This document shows, piece after piece, positions 1-7,255 of a stretch of 62,902 bases of DNA; position 1 is the stretch's first letter, and every line of letters begins with the position of its first letter. The DNA comes from a virus: positions 1-62,902 of IMG/VR virus record IMGVR_UViG_3300034190_001790. One strand, 5' to 3'. Both the position numbers and the translations under genes were made by a program. Under the pieces are notes generated by a model. That model had not been told where the DNA came from. It was given only the letters and a program-made list of their open reading frames with translations, and did not search any database.

Positions 1-12
1 GAAGACAGATAC

Positions 13-321
13 ATGAGTACATACGGATTCGTAAAAATAAACGGATTAGAGGAATTAGCTAATTGGGTGCTAGGAGACGGAACAGAAGATAGCTGGGAAG
101 CGGAGGATGACTCAAATCAAATACAGCAGCTTTGTGATGCAGTAAAAAAAGGTAAGTATATTGTTAGTGTACTTGAAGCTAATATAGAAAATGATATTGA
201 CGTTAGAATAGATGACGGATACTATACTATTAGAGACATTAGCAGAGCAATAGATGACTTTGAGTATGGTAGTTTATCTCCATATGAAATGGTAAAAAAA
301 ATAAAACAAATAATAAGTTAA
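13..321 (+). CDS. Hypothetical early protein, 102 aa
   Basis: I do not recognise this protein. It is acidic (many D and E, for example the DGTEDSWEAEDD stretch near residues 22-33) with no membrane segment or signal peptide. The ATG at 13 is the only good start. It opens the plus-strand block at the left edge. If the window is circular, it would lie 10 nt downstream of the gene cut at the right edge and belong to the same early operon. It is followed 16 nt later by the 293-aa gene. Small acidic early proteins in phages often act on host functions, but nothing here shows that. Confidence 0.65.
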   Translation: MSTYGFVKINGLEELANWVLGDGTEDSWEAEDDSNQIQQLCDAVKKGKYIVSVLEANIENDIDVRIDDGYYTIRDISRAIDDFEYGSLSPYEMVKKIKQIIS

Positions 322-337
322 CTTTGTAAAAAAACTT

Positions 338-1219
338 ATGAAACAATTTGTTATATCCTCTGAAGTAAGTAGCAAAAATTTTTCAAACAATATCAGCTTA
401 GAAAAAAACTGTGTTCAAGGAAAAAACAGTGATAAATCTTTTGCTGATTTTGTTAGTTATATTCAAGATGACTTAAATGACTATGTATTTCCTATAGTTA
501 ACATAAATACAAATTCTCTTGTACAAATAAAACCTATTGATTGGGTGGAATCAGAGGAATATATAAATCATGTGTTTTCTAGAGTTAGAACGGAGTATGT
601 TGGATACCTAATACATTATGATAATTGTTCTGTAGCATGGTACAAAGAGCATGGCGAAATATATAGACTATGCGTTAAGATTGTCGAATTAAAAAATGAT
701 GAATGCGTTTTAGTATCTCAATTAAACACAAACGATGTACACATGCTAAACAAAGAAGTGTCCATGAAGTTTCTAGACAATTTGTGGTTGGTTACTCAGT
801 TGTATGAAAAAGAAATTATAGACAAATACTATTACAATAATGAAAAAGAAAAAGAATTTCATTACACTAACTTGTGGAGGAATCATTACGAGAGAGAGTG
901 TGAGCATGTAGATAATTATTATGTTTATAATCAAACAACAAGAGGAGATATAAAGGCACTACAAAATGCTACAAGAATAAATAGAACAAAGTACACTAGA
1001 CTAGCAAAAAAACTACACAGCTTTAATGAAAAGCAATGTCCAGTAAATTATTTCTTTTCACAAGAAAAACTAGACTACAATGATTACGACATGAATACTG
1101 GAGAAGTGATTGAGTATACAAATAAAGATTATGCAGAGGGAAAGCATAAAGAAGACGCATTATTGGTTACAATTCTTAGAAGTGAGGATGATCTTTTTCC
1201 ATTGTTTGAAATTATTTAA
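338..1219 (+). CDS. Hypothetical protein, 293 aa
   Basis: No family is recognised. The protein is soluble, rich in N, K, Y and E, without a signal peptide or membrane helix. The middle (about residues 150-215) is very rich in tyrosine and charged residues, and a short basic stretch (residues 205-225, RINRTKYTRLAKKL) could bind nucleic acid. The ATG at 338 follows the preceding stop by 16 nt with an A-rich leader. Codon usage matches the neighbouring genes. The downstream 230 bp hold no gene but contain RNA-like structure. Confidence 0.7.
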   Translation: MKQFVISSEVSSKNFSNNISLEKNCVQGKNSDKSFADFVSYIQDDLNDYVFPIVNINTNSLVQIKPIDWVESEEYINHVFSRVRTEYVGYLIHYDNCSVAWYKEHGEIYRLCVKIVELKNDECVLVSQLNTNDVHMLNKEVSMKFLDNLWLVTQLYEKEIIDKYYYNNEKEKEFHYTNLWRNHYERECEHVDNYYVYNQTTRGDIKALQNATRINRTKYTRLAKKLHSFNEKQCPVNYFFSQEKLDYNDYDMNTGEVIEYTNKDYAEGKHKEDALLVTILRSEDDLFPLFEII

Positions 1220-1283
1220 AAAAAATTAGGTTATAATCAAAATTTATTGTAATATTACACACAAATTGAACTAAATATAATAT

Positions 1284-1389
1284 AGGTAAGTATTTATGGT
1301 TAAATCTGGAACATAAACTAAGTAATTCCAGAACGAAAGGATAAACAAAGCTTACCTTAATACAAGAGTTGATGTTAGGCGAAATCAAC
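1284..1389 (+). ncRNA. Structured intergenic RNA candidate L1
   Basis: Between two plus-strand genes there are nested perfect inverted repeats: AGGTAAG (1284-1290) with CTTACCT (1351-1357), extendable by one G-U pair; inside it TCTGGAA (1305-1311) with TTCCAGA (1326-1332); and downstream GTTGAT (1368-1373) with ATCAAC (1384-1389). Three stems within about 105 nt of AT-rich DNA are more than expected by chance. No known RNA family is recognised. It may be a 5' leader element, a processing signal or a small RNA. Strand is assumed from the flanking genes. Confidence 0.45.
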
Positions 1390-1398
1390 AACGTAATT

Positions 1399-1432
1399 AG
1401 AAACTGTATGGCGTGTTTCTTCCTCTTTTTTT
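1399..1432 (+). terminator. Possible weak intrinsic terminator
   Basis: AGAAAC (1399-1404) can pair with GTTTCT (1415-1420) around a 10-nt loop, followed by TCC and a T-rich tract to 1432. The stem is short and the T-run is offset by three bases, so it is only a weak candidate. It sits just before the 59-aa gene. Confidence 0.3.
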
Positions 1433-1452
1433 ATTAACTTAAATAAAGAATT

Positions 1453-1632
1453 ATGGATAAAGAATATGGTAAGTTTTTTAAAAGTAACTACAAGTACCCA
1501 GTATTAGATTACAACAGTTGGAGTGAGTATGTAAAGCATGAGTATAAAAAGATGAGGGAAAAAAACCTAAAAACTAGACAGAAGAAAGAGAGAGAACAGC
1601 TTAAAAATACTCCTTTAAATTTTAACTGGTAA
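1453..1632 (+). CDS. Small hypothetical protein, 59 aa
   Basis: The open frame MDKEYGKFFKSNYKYPVL... runs 59 codons to TAA and contains many K, E and Y with a strongly charged C-terminal half (KMREKNLKTRQKKEREQ). Its stop overlaps the next start as TAATG, an arrangement repeated at many junctions in this genome, which supports it as real. Function unknown; the charged helix suggests a coiled or nucleic-acid-contacting segment. Confidence 0.55.
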   Translation: MDKEYGKFFKSNYKYPVLDYNSWSEYVKHEYKKMREKNLKTRQKKEREQLKNTPLNFNW

Positions 1633-1763
1633 TGAAAGAAGTACATGAATTAATTCTTAAAGAAAAACTTAAAGAAAAGCCAAACATCAGGTACATACAA
1701 TGGTTGCAAAAATTAAACGAGGACATTCTCAAGCAAATCATTGTGAACAATTACAAGAAGTAA
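1632..1763 (+). CDS. Very small hypothetical protein, 43 aa
   Basis: This 43-codon frame (MKEVHELILKEKLKEKPNIR...) starts inside the TAATG that ends the 59-aa gene, so the two are probably translationally coupled. It is predicted to be mostly helical and basic. It ends 4 nt before the GAGG/CCTC hairpin of the next structured RNA. Function unknown. Confidence 0.45.
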   Translation: MKEVHELILKEKLKEKPNIRYIQWLQKLNEDILKQIIVNNYKK

Positions 1764-1767
1764 AGAC

Positions 1768-1893
1768 GAGGAATAATCCTCAATAATTTTATAGGTGTAA
1801 GATACCTTGATATTAAATGTTTTGTCTTTACACTAAGGGAGTGGTTATAAAGGCATAAGCCAACAATACGTTAATACTGTTAGCTGCTCCCTT
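1768..1893 (+). ncRNA. Structured intergenic RNA candidate L2
   Basis: This 150-nt gap has three ordered helices: GAGG-AATAAT-CCTC (1768-1781), GTGTAA (1795-1800) with TTACAC (1828-1833), and AAGGGAG (1835-1841) with CTCCCTT (1887-1893). The last encloses smaller hairpins such as GGTT/AGCC and could form a three-way junction. The first hairpin is a 14-base sequence repeated exactly at 60,379-60,392 beside another structured element. It ends just before the A/T-rich leader of the next gene, so a cis-acting leader role is likely. Confidence 0.5.
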
Positions 1894-1914
1894 TAAAAAT
1901 TAAATTAAATAAAA

Positions 1915-2160
1915 ATGAAAAGATTATCTGAATACTTAGTTAACAAACTAAAAGAAGAACAGCATTTAAGGAATTATAATAAAGCAAATAGATTAGACAC
2001 TATCGATCTAAATAAATACTTTAAAGAAACAGATAAAATAGAAATAAAAGGTAGATTTGTATCTGCGTGTAAATACGCATTACCTATACCTGAAAGGGTA
2101 ATAATCAAAAATGATATGAGTAAATATAAATTAATTAAAAGATATGAGTCAAGAAATTGA
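1915..2160 (+). CDS. Hypothetical protein, 81 aa
   Basis: The ATG at 1915 follows the AAATTAAATTAAATAAAA leader seen before many genes here. The protein is basic and K/N/Y-rich with no recognisable motif or membrane segment. It overlaps the following DUF3310-like gene by 17 nt. It is preceded by the structured element at 1768-1893, which would lie in its 5' leader. Confidence 0.6.
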   Translation: MKRLSEYLVNKLKEEQHLRNYNKANRLDTIDLNKYFKETDKIEIKGRFVSACKYALPIPERVIIKNDMSKYKLIKRYESRN

Positions 2161-2389
2161 AGTTCCAAAATATTATGTAGGAGACACCTACAGAGAAGGG
2201 TATTACCAAGCAAGGTACGTTGTAGAAGATTTTAATTGCACTTGGAACGTAGGCAATGTTGTTACTTATTGTTTACGAAGTTCTAAAAAACATGAGAGTC
2301 CAATAGAATGCTTGAAAAAATCCATTAACCATCTAAAATTTGAAATAGAAAGGTTAGAAAAATTAGAAAAGAAAAATAAAATTAAATGA
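2144..2389 (+). CDS. DUF3310-like phage protein, 81 aa
   Basis: The segment after residue 20 (YQARYVVEDF....NVGNVVTYCLRSSKKHESPIECLKKSINHLKFEIERLE) follows the pattern of DUF3310, a small phage family with a GN-hhKYhhR..KK core and a following helix. The family is often labelled as a nucleotide-kinase relative, but its biochemical role is not established. Length is normal for the family's compact versions. It overlaps the next gene as ATGA, so it is in the replication operon. Confidence 0.55.
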   Translation: MSQEIEVPKYYVGDTYREGYYQARYVVEDFNCTWNVGNVVTYCLRSSKKHESPIECLKKSINHLKFEIERLEKLEKKNKIK

Positions 2390-2679
2390 AAAGAGAGATA
2401 TTTGATAAGTACGCCACAGCAATAGCCGACAGGTTTCATCTAACTTTAGATGAGATGTTTGCTAAAACAAAAAAAAGAGAAGCAGTAGATGCTAGACAGA
2501 TGTTGTATTTTTTGTCTCGAGAACGTCCAATAAGAATCTCTTATATACAAAAATTTATGGAGGACAATGGGCATATTGTTTCTCATTCAACAATTATTCA
2601 TGGGTACAACATAGCAAAAGAGCATGTCGATAACGATAAAGATTATGCAGAGGTTGTAAGTCAGCTTAAAAATGTATAA
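2386..2679 (+). CDS. DnaA domain IV-like DNA-binding protein, 97 aa
   Basis: Residues 36-75 (ARQMLYFLSRE ... SHSTIIHGYNIAKE) match the C-terminal duplex-DNA-binding domain of the bacterial initiator DnaA. That domain has a conserved A-R-Q helix and a D/S-H-S-T-hhH signature that reads the DnaA box. The AAA+ ATPase part is absent, so this is a stand-alone origin-binding domain. It may mark the phage origin and recruit or compete with host DnaA; that role is inferred. ATGA overlap with the gene upstream and 8-nt overlap with the gene downstream place it in the replication operon. Confidence 0.65.
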   Translation: MKREIFDKYATAIADRFHLTLDEMFAKTKKREAVDARQMLYFLSRERPIRISYIQKFMEDNGHIVSHSTIIHGYNIAKEHVDNDKDYAEVVSQLKNV

Positions 2680-3100
2680 ATTAGAGGACATATATAATCA
2701 GGCATCAAAAGATAGTTCTATGAAAATAGAAAGAAATAATAATGTCAGTTATATAAATGTAGGAGTAAAAATAAGTAAGTATCCAAGTAAAACAGAAATT
2801 TTAAACTGTTCAAAAAACGGAGACTACTTTCAGGAAATAACATCAGACGAGTATAATATGTTTTATAATCGTGGGTGGTATGAAGGCTGCATAATTTTAG
2901 CTATCTCAAACTGCGTTAGAAAGTTAAAGATGATTAAGGTAAAAATGCAGGAAGAAGTAAATCAAAGAAAAAACGATAAGTTTATTAAAAATTTAAAAAC
3001 AAAACGGGAGTTTGTTATGAATAAATATTCTTATTATAGTCAAAAACTAATTAAACTAAATAAAAATGACAAAATTAAAAACAGTAAATATAAAGGGTAA
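2672..3100 (+). CDS. Hypothetical protein, 142 aa
   Basis: Unrecognised. The N-terminal half contains a compact region with W/Y/G (YNRGWYEGCIILAISNC, about residues 65-81), followed by a lysine-rich helical C-terminal half (residues 85-142). It overlaps the DnaA-like gene upstream by 8 nt and the annealing-protein gene downstream by 35 nt, indicating tight coupling within the replication and recombination operon. Confidence 0.6.
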   Translation: MYKLEDIYNQASKDSSMKIERNNNVSYINVGVKISKYPSKTEILNCSKNGDYFQEITSDEYNMFYNRGWYEGCIILAISNCVRKLKMIKVKMQEEVNQRKNDKFIKNLKTKREFVMNKYSYYSQKLIKLNKNDKIKNSKYKG

Positions 3101-3602
3101 AGAGTATGTTGAAGTACACACAAGATTAAAATACTTTAGATCTAAATACCCACAGTACACCATTGATACCGATACAATAGAAAAAACAGAAGACACTGTA
3201 ATGTTTAAGGCGGTAATTAAAAACGAAGAAGGTAGAATTATAGCTTCAGGACATGCAGAAGAGAGAAGAGGCTCATCATTTATTAATAAGACATCATATG
3301 TAGAAAACTGTGAGACATCAGCATGGGGTAGGGCTCTAGGAAACTTTGGAATAGGTTTAGAGACAGCAGTGTCATCGTATGACGAAGTGGCTAATGCTAT
3401 TAAGAATCAAGAGCCTAAAGTAAAGCCACCAACTAAAACAACTAAATTACAATTAGTTATAGATGATAATAACTGGGATAAGGTTTTGAAGTACATGGCT
3501 CAAAACAAAGCATTAGGGCTAGACAAGTTAGTTAAAAACTTAGAGCAAAAATATTCTATCAAGTCTTCAGTAAAGAAGGAACTTTCAAAACACATTAAAT
3601 AA
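3066..3602 (+). CDS. ERF/Rad52-like single-strand annealing protein, 178 aa
   Basis: Residues 1-120 resemble phage ERF/Rad52-superfamily annealing proteins: a beta-rich N-terminus, a GHAEERRGSSFINKTSYVE hairpin, and the helix ENCETSAWGRALGNFGIG (about residues 80-97), which matches the family's ExxxTSAhGRALxxhGhG signature. The C-terminal third is linker plus a lysine-rich helix. It lies directly before a PD-(D/E)XK exonuclease, the usual two-gene recombinase pair. The exonuclease would produce 3' single strands and this protein would anneal them during replication or recombination. The annealing activity is inferred from family and context. Confidence 0.65.
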   Translation: MTKLKTVNIKGKEYVEVHTRLKYFRSKYPQYTIDTDTIEKTEDTVMFKAVIKNEEGRIIASGHAEERRGSSFINKTSYVENCETSAWGRALGNFGIGLETAVSSYDEVANAIKNQEPKVKPPTKTTKLQLVIDDNNWDKVLKYMAQNKALGLDKLVKNLEQKYSIKSSVKKELSKHIK

Positions 3603-4366
3603 TGAAAATTCCTTTTAATTACACCGACAAAGTTGTCTCTGAAATTGCAGAAAAACTTAAAGACGACTCTTCATATTATGGGGAGTACGGTAAGCAGTGG
3701 CTATCTAATTCAGATATTAAATTATTATTAGACAACCCAAGAATGTTTGGTAAACCTCAGGAGGAAACAAAAGCCATGTTAGAGGGGAGGTATTTTCATA
3801 CGGCTATATTAGAAAAAGAAAAACTTAAAGACTTTGACATTGTGGAGGTTTCTAGTCGAAATACCAAAGCATATAAAGAACACATAGCACATAATGACAA
3901 TAAAATGTCTCTTCTTAGTCATGAGGCTGAAGCAATAAATGATGTAGTTGACGCAATGCTATGTAATTTAGAAATGTATGATGAAATTTACAAAGACGGA
4001 AACCAATATGAAGTTCCAATGGTTAAAATGATTATGGGATTAAACTGGAAAGGAAAGGCAGACATAGTTTGTAATGATAAGTTGATTGATTTAAAAACTA
4101 CATCAGACATTAACAAGTTTAGATCAAGTGCGTACAGATACAATTATGATAGTCAAGCCTTTATATATCAAGAGTTGTTTGGTTTGCCTTTAGAATTTTA
4201 TGTAGTGGACAAGTCTACTTATCAATTAGCTATATTCAAACCAACAGATGAGTTTGTTCAACATGGAAAAGAAAAAGTTGAAAACGCTATTTTTATTTAC
4301 AACACATATTTCAGTGAAGATTCAGAAGAAAACATAAATCAATTCGTATTGCATGAAACATTATAG
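3602..4366 (+). CDS. PD-(D/E)XK exonuclease, RecE/YqaJ-like, 254 aa
   Basis: The core motif is clear: GKADIV with D154 followed by LIDLKTT with D163-L-K165, the PD-(D/E)XK metal-binding set. Upstream is the helix LEGRYFHTAILE (H66) typical of RecE/DUF3799-type exonucleases, and downstream YRYNYDSQAFIYQELF gives the Q-x-x-x-Y helix of this clan. It likely degrades the 5' strand of duplex DNA to feed the annealing protein, whose stop codon overlaps this start as TAATG. Its length is normal for the phage version of the family. Confidence 0.8.
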   Translation: MKIPFNYTDKVVSEIAEKLKDDSSYYGEYGKQWLSNSDIKLLLDNPRMFGKPQEETKAMLEGRYFHTAILEKEKLKDFDIVEVSSRNTKAYKEHIAHNDNKMSLLSHEAEAINDVVDAMLCNLEMYDEIYKDGNQYEVPMVKMIMGLNWKGKADIVCNDKLIDLKTTSDINKFRSSAYRYNYDSQAFIYQELFGLPLEFYVVDKSTYQLAIFKPTDEFVQHGKEKVENAIFIYNTYFSEDSEENINQFVLHETL

Positions 4367-4565
4367 AAATATAATATGGCATAGAAAAATAATTTTTGTT
4401 TTAAAAGTAGTTTATAAGGTAATAAAATATTATCTTTCAAGGCTATCTTGGAAAAGAGAAATATTTATAGTAGAAGTTCCAACTACTATGGAAAACGAAC
4501 AGCAAAAGCAAAAGCTAATGACTGAAGTTTTAGAAATTTTGGAGCAACAAATTAAATTAAAATAA
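4353..4565 (+). CDS. Small hypothetical protein, 70 aa
   Basis: Starts 14 nt inside the exonuclease gene and ends 1 nt before the SSB-like gene, filling the gap exactly. The N-terminal half is basic and hydrophobic (IIFVLKVVYKVIKYYL, residues 13-28). The C-terminal part (ENEQQKQKLMTEVLEILEQQIKLK) is a predicted helix and could start independently at the internal ATG at 4489. Function unknown; some chance that only the shorter C-terminal form is made. Confidence 0.4.
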   Translation: MKHYRNIIWHRKIIFVLKVVYKVIKYYLSRLSWKREIFIVEVPTTMENEQQKQKLMTEVLEILEQQIKLK

Positions 4566-4566
4566 A

Positions 4567-4818
4567 ATGGAAGATAAAATTTATGTGGGCGGTGGTACCG
4601 AAAAGTTTGATGGTAACCTCATTTCTTGTAGTTTATGTTTAAGCGACCTTCCTTCTGAGCATATCTTTGAATATAGCGGAAAGAAATATATTAAACTTAA
4701 TGTGCAAAAGAAAAAGCAAGCTGATGAGTATGGCAAGACTCATTATGTTGCTGTTGACACTTGGAAACCTGAACCCAAGAAAGAAGAAGTTCAAGAAGAA
4801 AAAGACTTGCCTTTCTAA
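4567..4818 (+). CDS. Small SSB-like protein with acidic DLPF tail, 83 aa
   Basis: The protein has a short beta-rich body (residues 1-65) and a charged linker ending in EEKDLPF. Bacterial single-strand binding proteins end in an acidic tail finishing D-I/L-P-F, which docks partner enzymes. The tail, the small size and the position between the exonuclease and the primase-helicase argue for a single-stranded DNA-binding role. The OB-fold itself cannot be confirmed by eye. It is followed at once by an intrinsic terminator. Confidence 0.5.
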   Translation: MEDKIYVGGGTEKFDGNLISCSLCLSDLPSEHIFEYSGKKYIKLNVQKKKQADEYGKTHYVAVDTWKPEPKKEEVQEEKDLPF

Positions 4819-4830
4819 TAATTGTGAAGA

Positions 4831-4856
4831 GGAGGTCGAAAGACCTCCTTTTTTTT
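4831..4856 (+). terminator. Intrinsic terminator
   Basis: GGAGGTC (4831-4837), GAAA tetraloop, GACCTCC (4842-4848), then eight T residues. The stem is seven perfect GC-rich pairs with a GNRA loop, 13 nt after the SSB-like stop. It separates the recombination genes from the primase-helicase gene, either ending transcription or setting the ratio between them. Confidence 0.9.
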
Positions 4857-4867
4857 AATATAATATA

Positions 4868-7255
4868 ATGGAGATAACGATATTTAAAGACATAAAGAAT
4901 ACCTCACAACCTTTTTACAGAAAAGTAGAATTAGTTTTGCACAGAATAGAGCAAGGAAATTCAAAAGACATAGTAAAAAAAATAAGAGCAGAAAAAGATA
5001 AAGAAAAAAGAAATGAATTAAAAAAACTTTTACCAGCAATTTGTTTTAGCGGAAAGTTTACTAAACGTAACGACTCATCACTTATCAAACATAGCGGCTT
5101 AATTTGTTTAGATTTTGATGGCTACAAATCCAACAAAGAGTTATTAGAAGAAAAAGAAAAGTTAGCTAAGAATAAATTTATATTTGCAGTGTTTATCTCA
5201 CCAAGTGGAAAAGGATTAAAAGCTTTAGTTAAGATACCTGAAAACGTAGACAATCATAAAAACTATTTTAATTCTTTAAACAAATACTTTAACTCTCCAT
5301 ATTTTGACACAACATCTAAAAATGTTTCAAGAGTATGTTATGAGAGTTATGATCCATTAATTTTTATAAACCTAACATCAAGTGTATGGGACACTATTGA
5401 CGCACCTGAGTTTGTAGAGTTTAATAAATACAAAGACAAACCAACTATTCCAGTAACAGATGAAAATAAAATTGTAGAGATTTTGTTGAAGTGGTGGGAA
5501 AATAAATATGGATTAGTAGATGGAGAGAGGAATAATAATGTTTACATACTTGCGGCTGCGTTTAACGATTTTGGGGTACCAAAAAATTTAGCTGAATATG
5601 TAATGGGTAATTTTGATAGTAAAGACTTTAGTATCCACGAGATTAAAAGAACAATAGACTCTGCATATGCACAAGTACAAAACTTTGGAACTAAATACTA
5701 CGAAGACGAAGATAAAGTAAATAAAGTAAAGCAACAACTCAGAAGAGGGGTGTCAAAAAAAGAAATCCGATGTCAATTAGAAGACGAAAAAATTGATGTC
5801 GGAGATATTGAAAATGTAATAGTTCGTCTTGAAGAAGAGCAGTCTAATTATAAGTTTTGGACAAAGAATGATAAGGGTGTTATAAAAATAGTCCATATAC
5901 TATTTAAAAATTTTTTAGAGGACAACGGTTTCTATAAGTTTAATCCTGAGGGAAGTAAAAGCTATGTTTTTGTTAGAGTGATAAACAACCTTATCGATCA
6001 CACAACTGAAAAGGAAATTAAAGATTTTGTTTTAAACTATCTTTTATCTGTTGATGATTTGTCTGTGTATAATTACTTTGCTGAACACACTAGATATTTT
6101 AGAGAAGAATTTTTAACCTTATTATCCTCCATAAATGTGTTTTTTATAGCTGACACAAAAGATACAGCTTATTTGTATTACACAAATTGTGCTGTTAAAA
6201 TTACAAAGAATGATATTGTACTTATAGATTACTTAGATTTAGGTGGTTATGTATGGAGAGACCATGTTATTGATAGGTCTTTTACTCTTTGTAAGGTAGG
6301 AGAATGTGATTATAAAACCTTTATATCTAACATTTGTGGTGAAGATAAAAGCAGAATAAACTCCATGGAGTCTACTATTGGTTATTTATTACATGGTTGG
6401 AAAAATTTATCTTATTGTCCAGCAGTAATATTAAATGATGAAGTAATATCTGTAAATCCTGAAGGTGGAACTGGAAAGGGATTGTTTATGAATGGCTTGT
6501 CGCAAATGAAAAAGAATGTCACAATAGACGGAAAAAGTTTTACGTTTGAAAGGTCTTTTGCGTATCAATTAGTTTCTGCGGACACACAAATACTTTGTTT
6601 TGATGACGTAAAAAAATCATTTGATTTTGAAAGACTGTTTAGTGTTATTACTGAGGGATTAACTCTTGAAAAGAAAAATAAAGACGCAATAAAAATACCT
6701 TTTTCAAAGTCTCCTAAAGTAGCTTTGACTACAAACTATGCTATTAAAGGAGAGGGGTCTTCTTTTGAAAGAAGAAAGTGGGAGTTGGAGTTGGCTCAAT
6801 ATTACACTAAAGATTTTACACCACTTGTTGAGTTTGGAAGACTTATGTTTGGAGAGTGGGACGATAATGAGTGGTGTCAGTTTGATAACTACATGATTCA
6901 AAATTTACAAATGTATTTAGAGCATGGAATGTTAAAAAGTGAATTTGTTAATTTAAAGATGAAAAATTTAATAAGAAGCACCGACCATGTGTTTATAGAG
7001 TGGTGCGGAATATTAGGTGGTGGTAAAATTAATGACAAACTAAAGCCTAACAGTAGGATATATAAACCTGACTTATATAAAGACTTTGTTGATGACAACC
7101 CTGACTTTGCACCAAGATCTAAAGATAGTGTTTCAAGAATAAAATTTTATCAGTGGGTAAAAAAATTCTGTTCGTATCATTATAATGTTGAGGCTGAAGA
7201 AGGTAGAGACTTAGGCGGAAGATATTTTGTTTTTAATACAGAAGATGAAGTTTAG
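4868..7255 (+). CDS. Primase-helicase: BT4734/VirE-type N-domain plus SF3-like helicase, 795 aa
   Basis: The N-terminal domain matches the BT4734-like (VirE N-terminal) primase family: HSGLICLDFDG with D82 and D84, then SPSGKGLKAL (residues 111-119) and YFDTTSKNVSRVCYESYDP. The C-terminal third is a helicase: Walker A PEGGTGKG (G533-G538), Walker B ILCFDD, and KVALTTNYAI followed by an arginine pair (FERRKWELEL), as in SF3/D5-type phage helicases. It would unwind and prime DNA at the fork. It lies after an intrinsic terminator, so it may need its own promoter or read-through. The 795-aa length suits two-domain plasmid and phage replication proteins. Confidence 0.85.
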   Translation: MEITIFKDIKNTSQPFYRKVELVLHRIEQGNSKDIVKKIRAEKDKEKRNELKKLLPAICFSGKFTKRNDSSLIKHSGLICLDFDGYKSNKELLEEKEKLAKNKFIFAVFISPSGKGLKALVKIPENVDNHKNYFNSLNKYFNSPYFDTTSKNVSRVCYESYDPLIFINLTSSVWDTIDAPEFVEFNKYKDKPTIPVTDENKIVEILLKWWENKYGLVDGERNNNVYILAAAFNDFGVPKNLAEYVMGNFDSKDFSIHEIKRTIDSAYAQVQNFGTKYYEDEDKVNKVKQQLRRGVSKKEIRCQLEDEKIDVGDIENVIVRLEEEQSNYKFWTKNDKGVIKIVHILFKNFLEDNGFYKFNPEGSKSYVFVRVINNLIDHTTEKEIKDFVLNYLLSVDDLSVYNYFAEHTRYFREEFLTLLSSINVFFIADTKDTAYLYYTNCAVKITKNDIVLIDYLDLGGYVWRDHVIDRSFTLCKVGECDYKTFISNICGEDKSRINSMESTIGYLLHGWKNLSYCPAVILNDEVISVNPEGGTGKGLFMNGLSQMKKNVTIDGKSFTFERSFAYQLVSADTQILCFDDVKKSFDFERLFSVITEGLTLEKKNKDAIKIPFSKSPKVALTTNYAIKGEGSSFERRKWELELAQYYTKDFTPLVEFGRLMFGEWDDNEWCQFDNYMIQNLQMYLEHGMLKSEFVNLKMKNLIRSTDHVFIEWCGILGGGKINDKLKPNSRIYKPDLYKDFVDDNPDFAPRSKDSVSRIKFYQWVKKFCSYHYNVEAEEGRDLGGRYFVFNTEDEV

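Noticed and set aside
1360-1392. TTGATG...CGAAA near 1,370 as a hammerhead relative
   Set aside because: The core CTGATGA is not present and no GUC-type site with stem III can be drawn.
7227-7244. TTG start for the SF2 helicase
   Set aside because: The ATG at 7,245 gives a normal start and the usual small overlap with the preceding stop.
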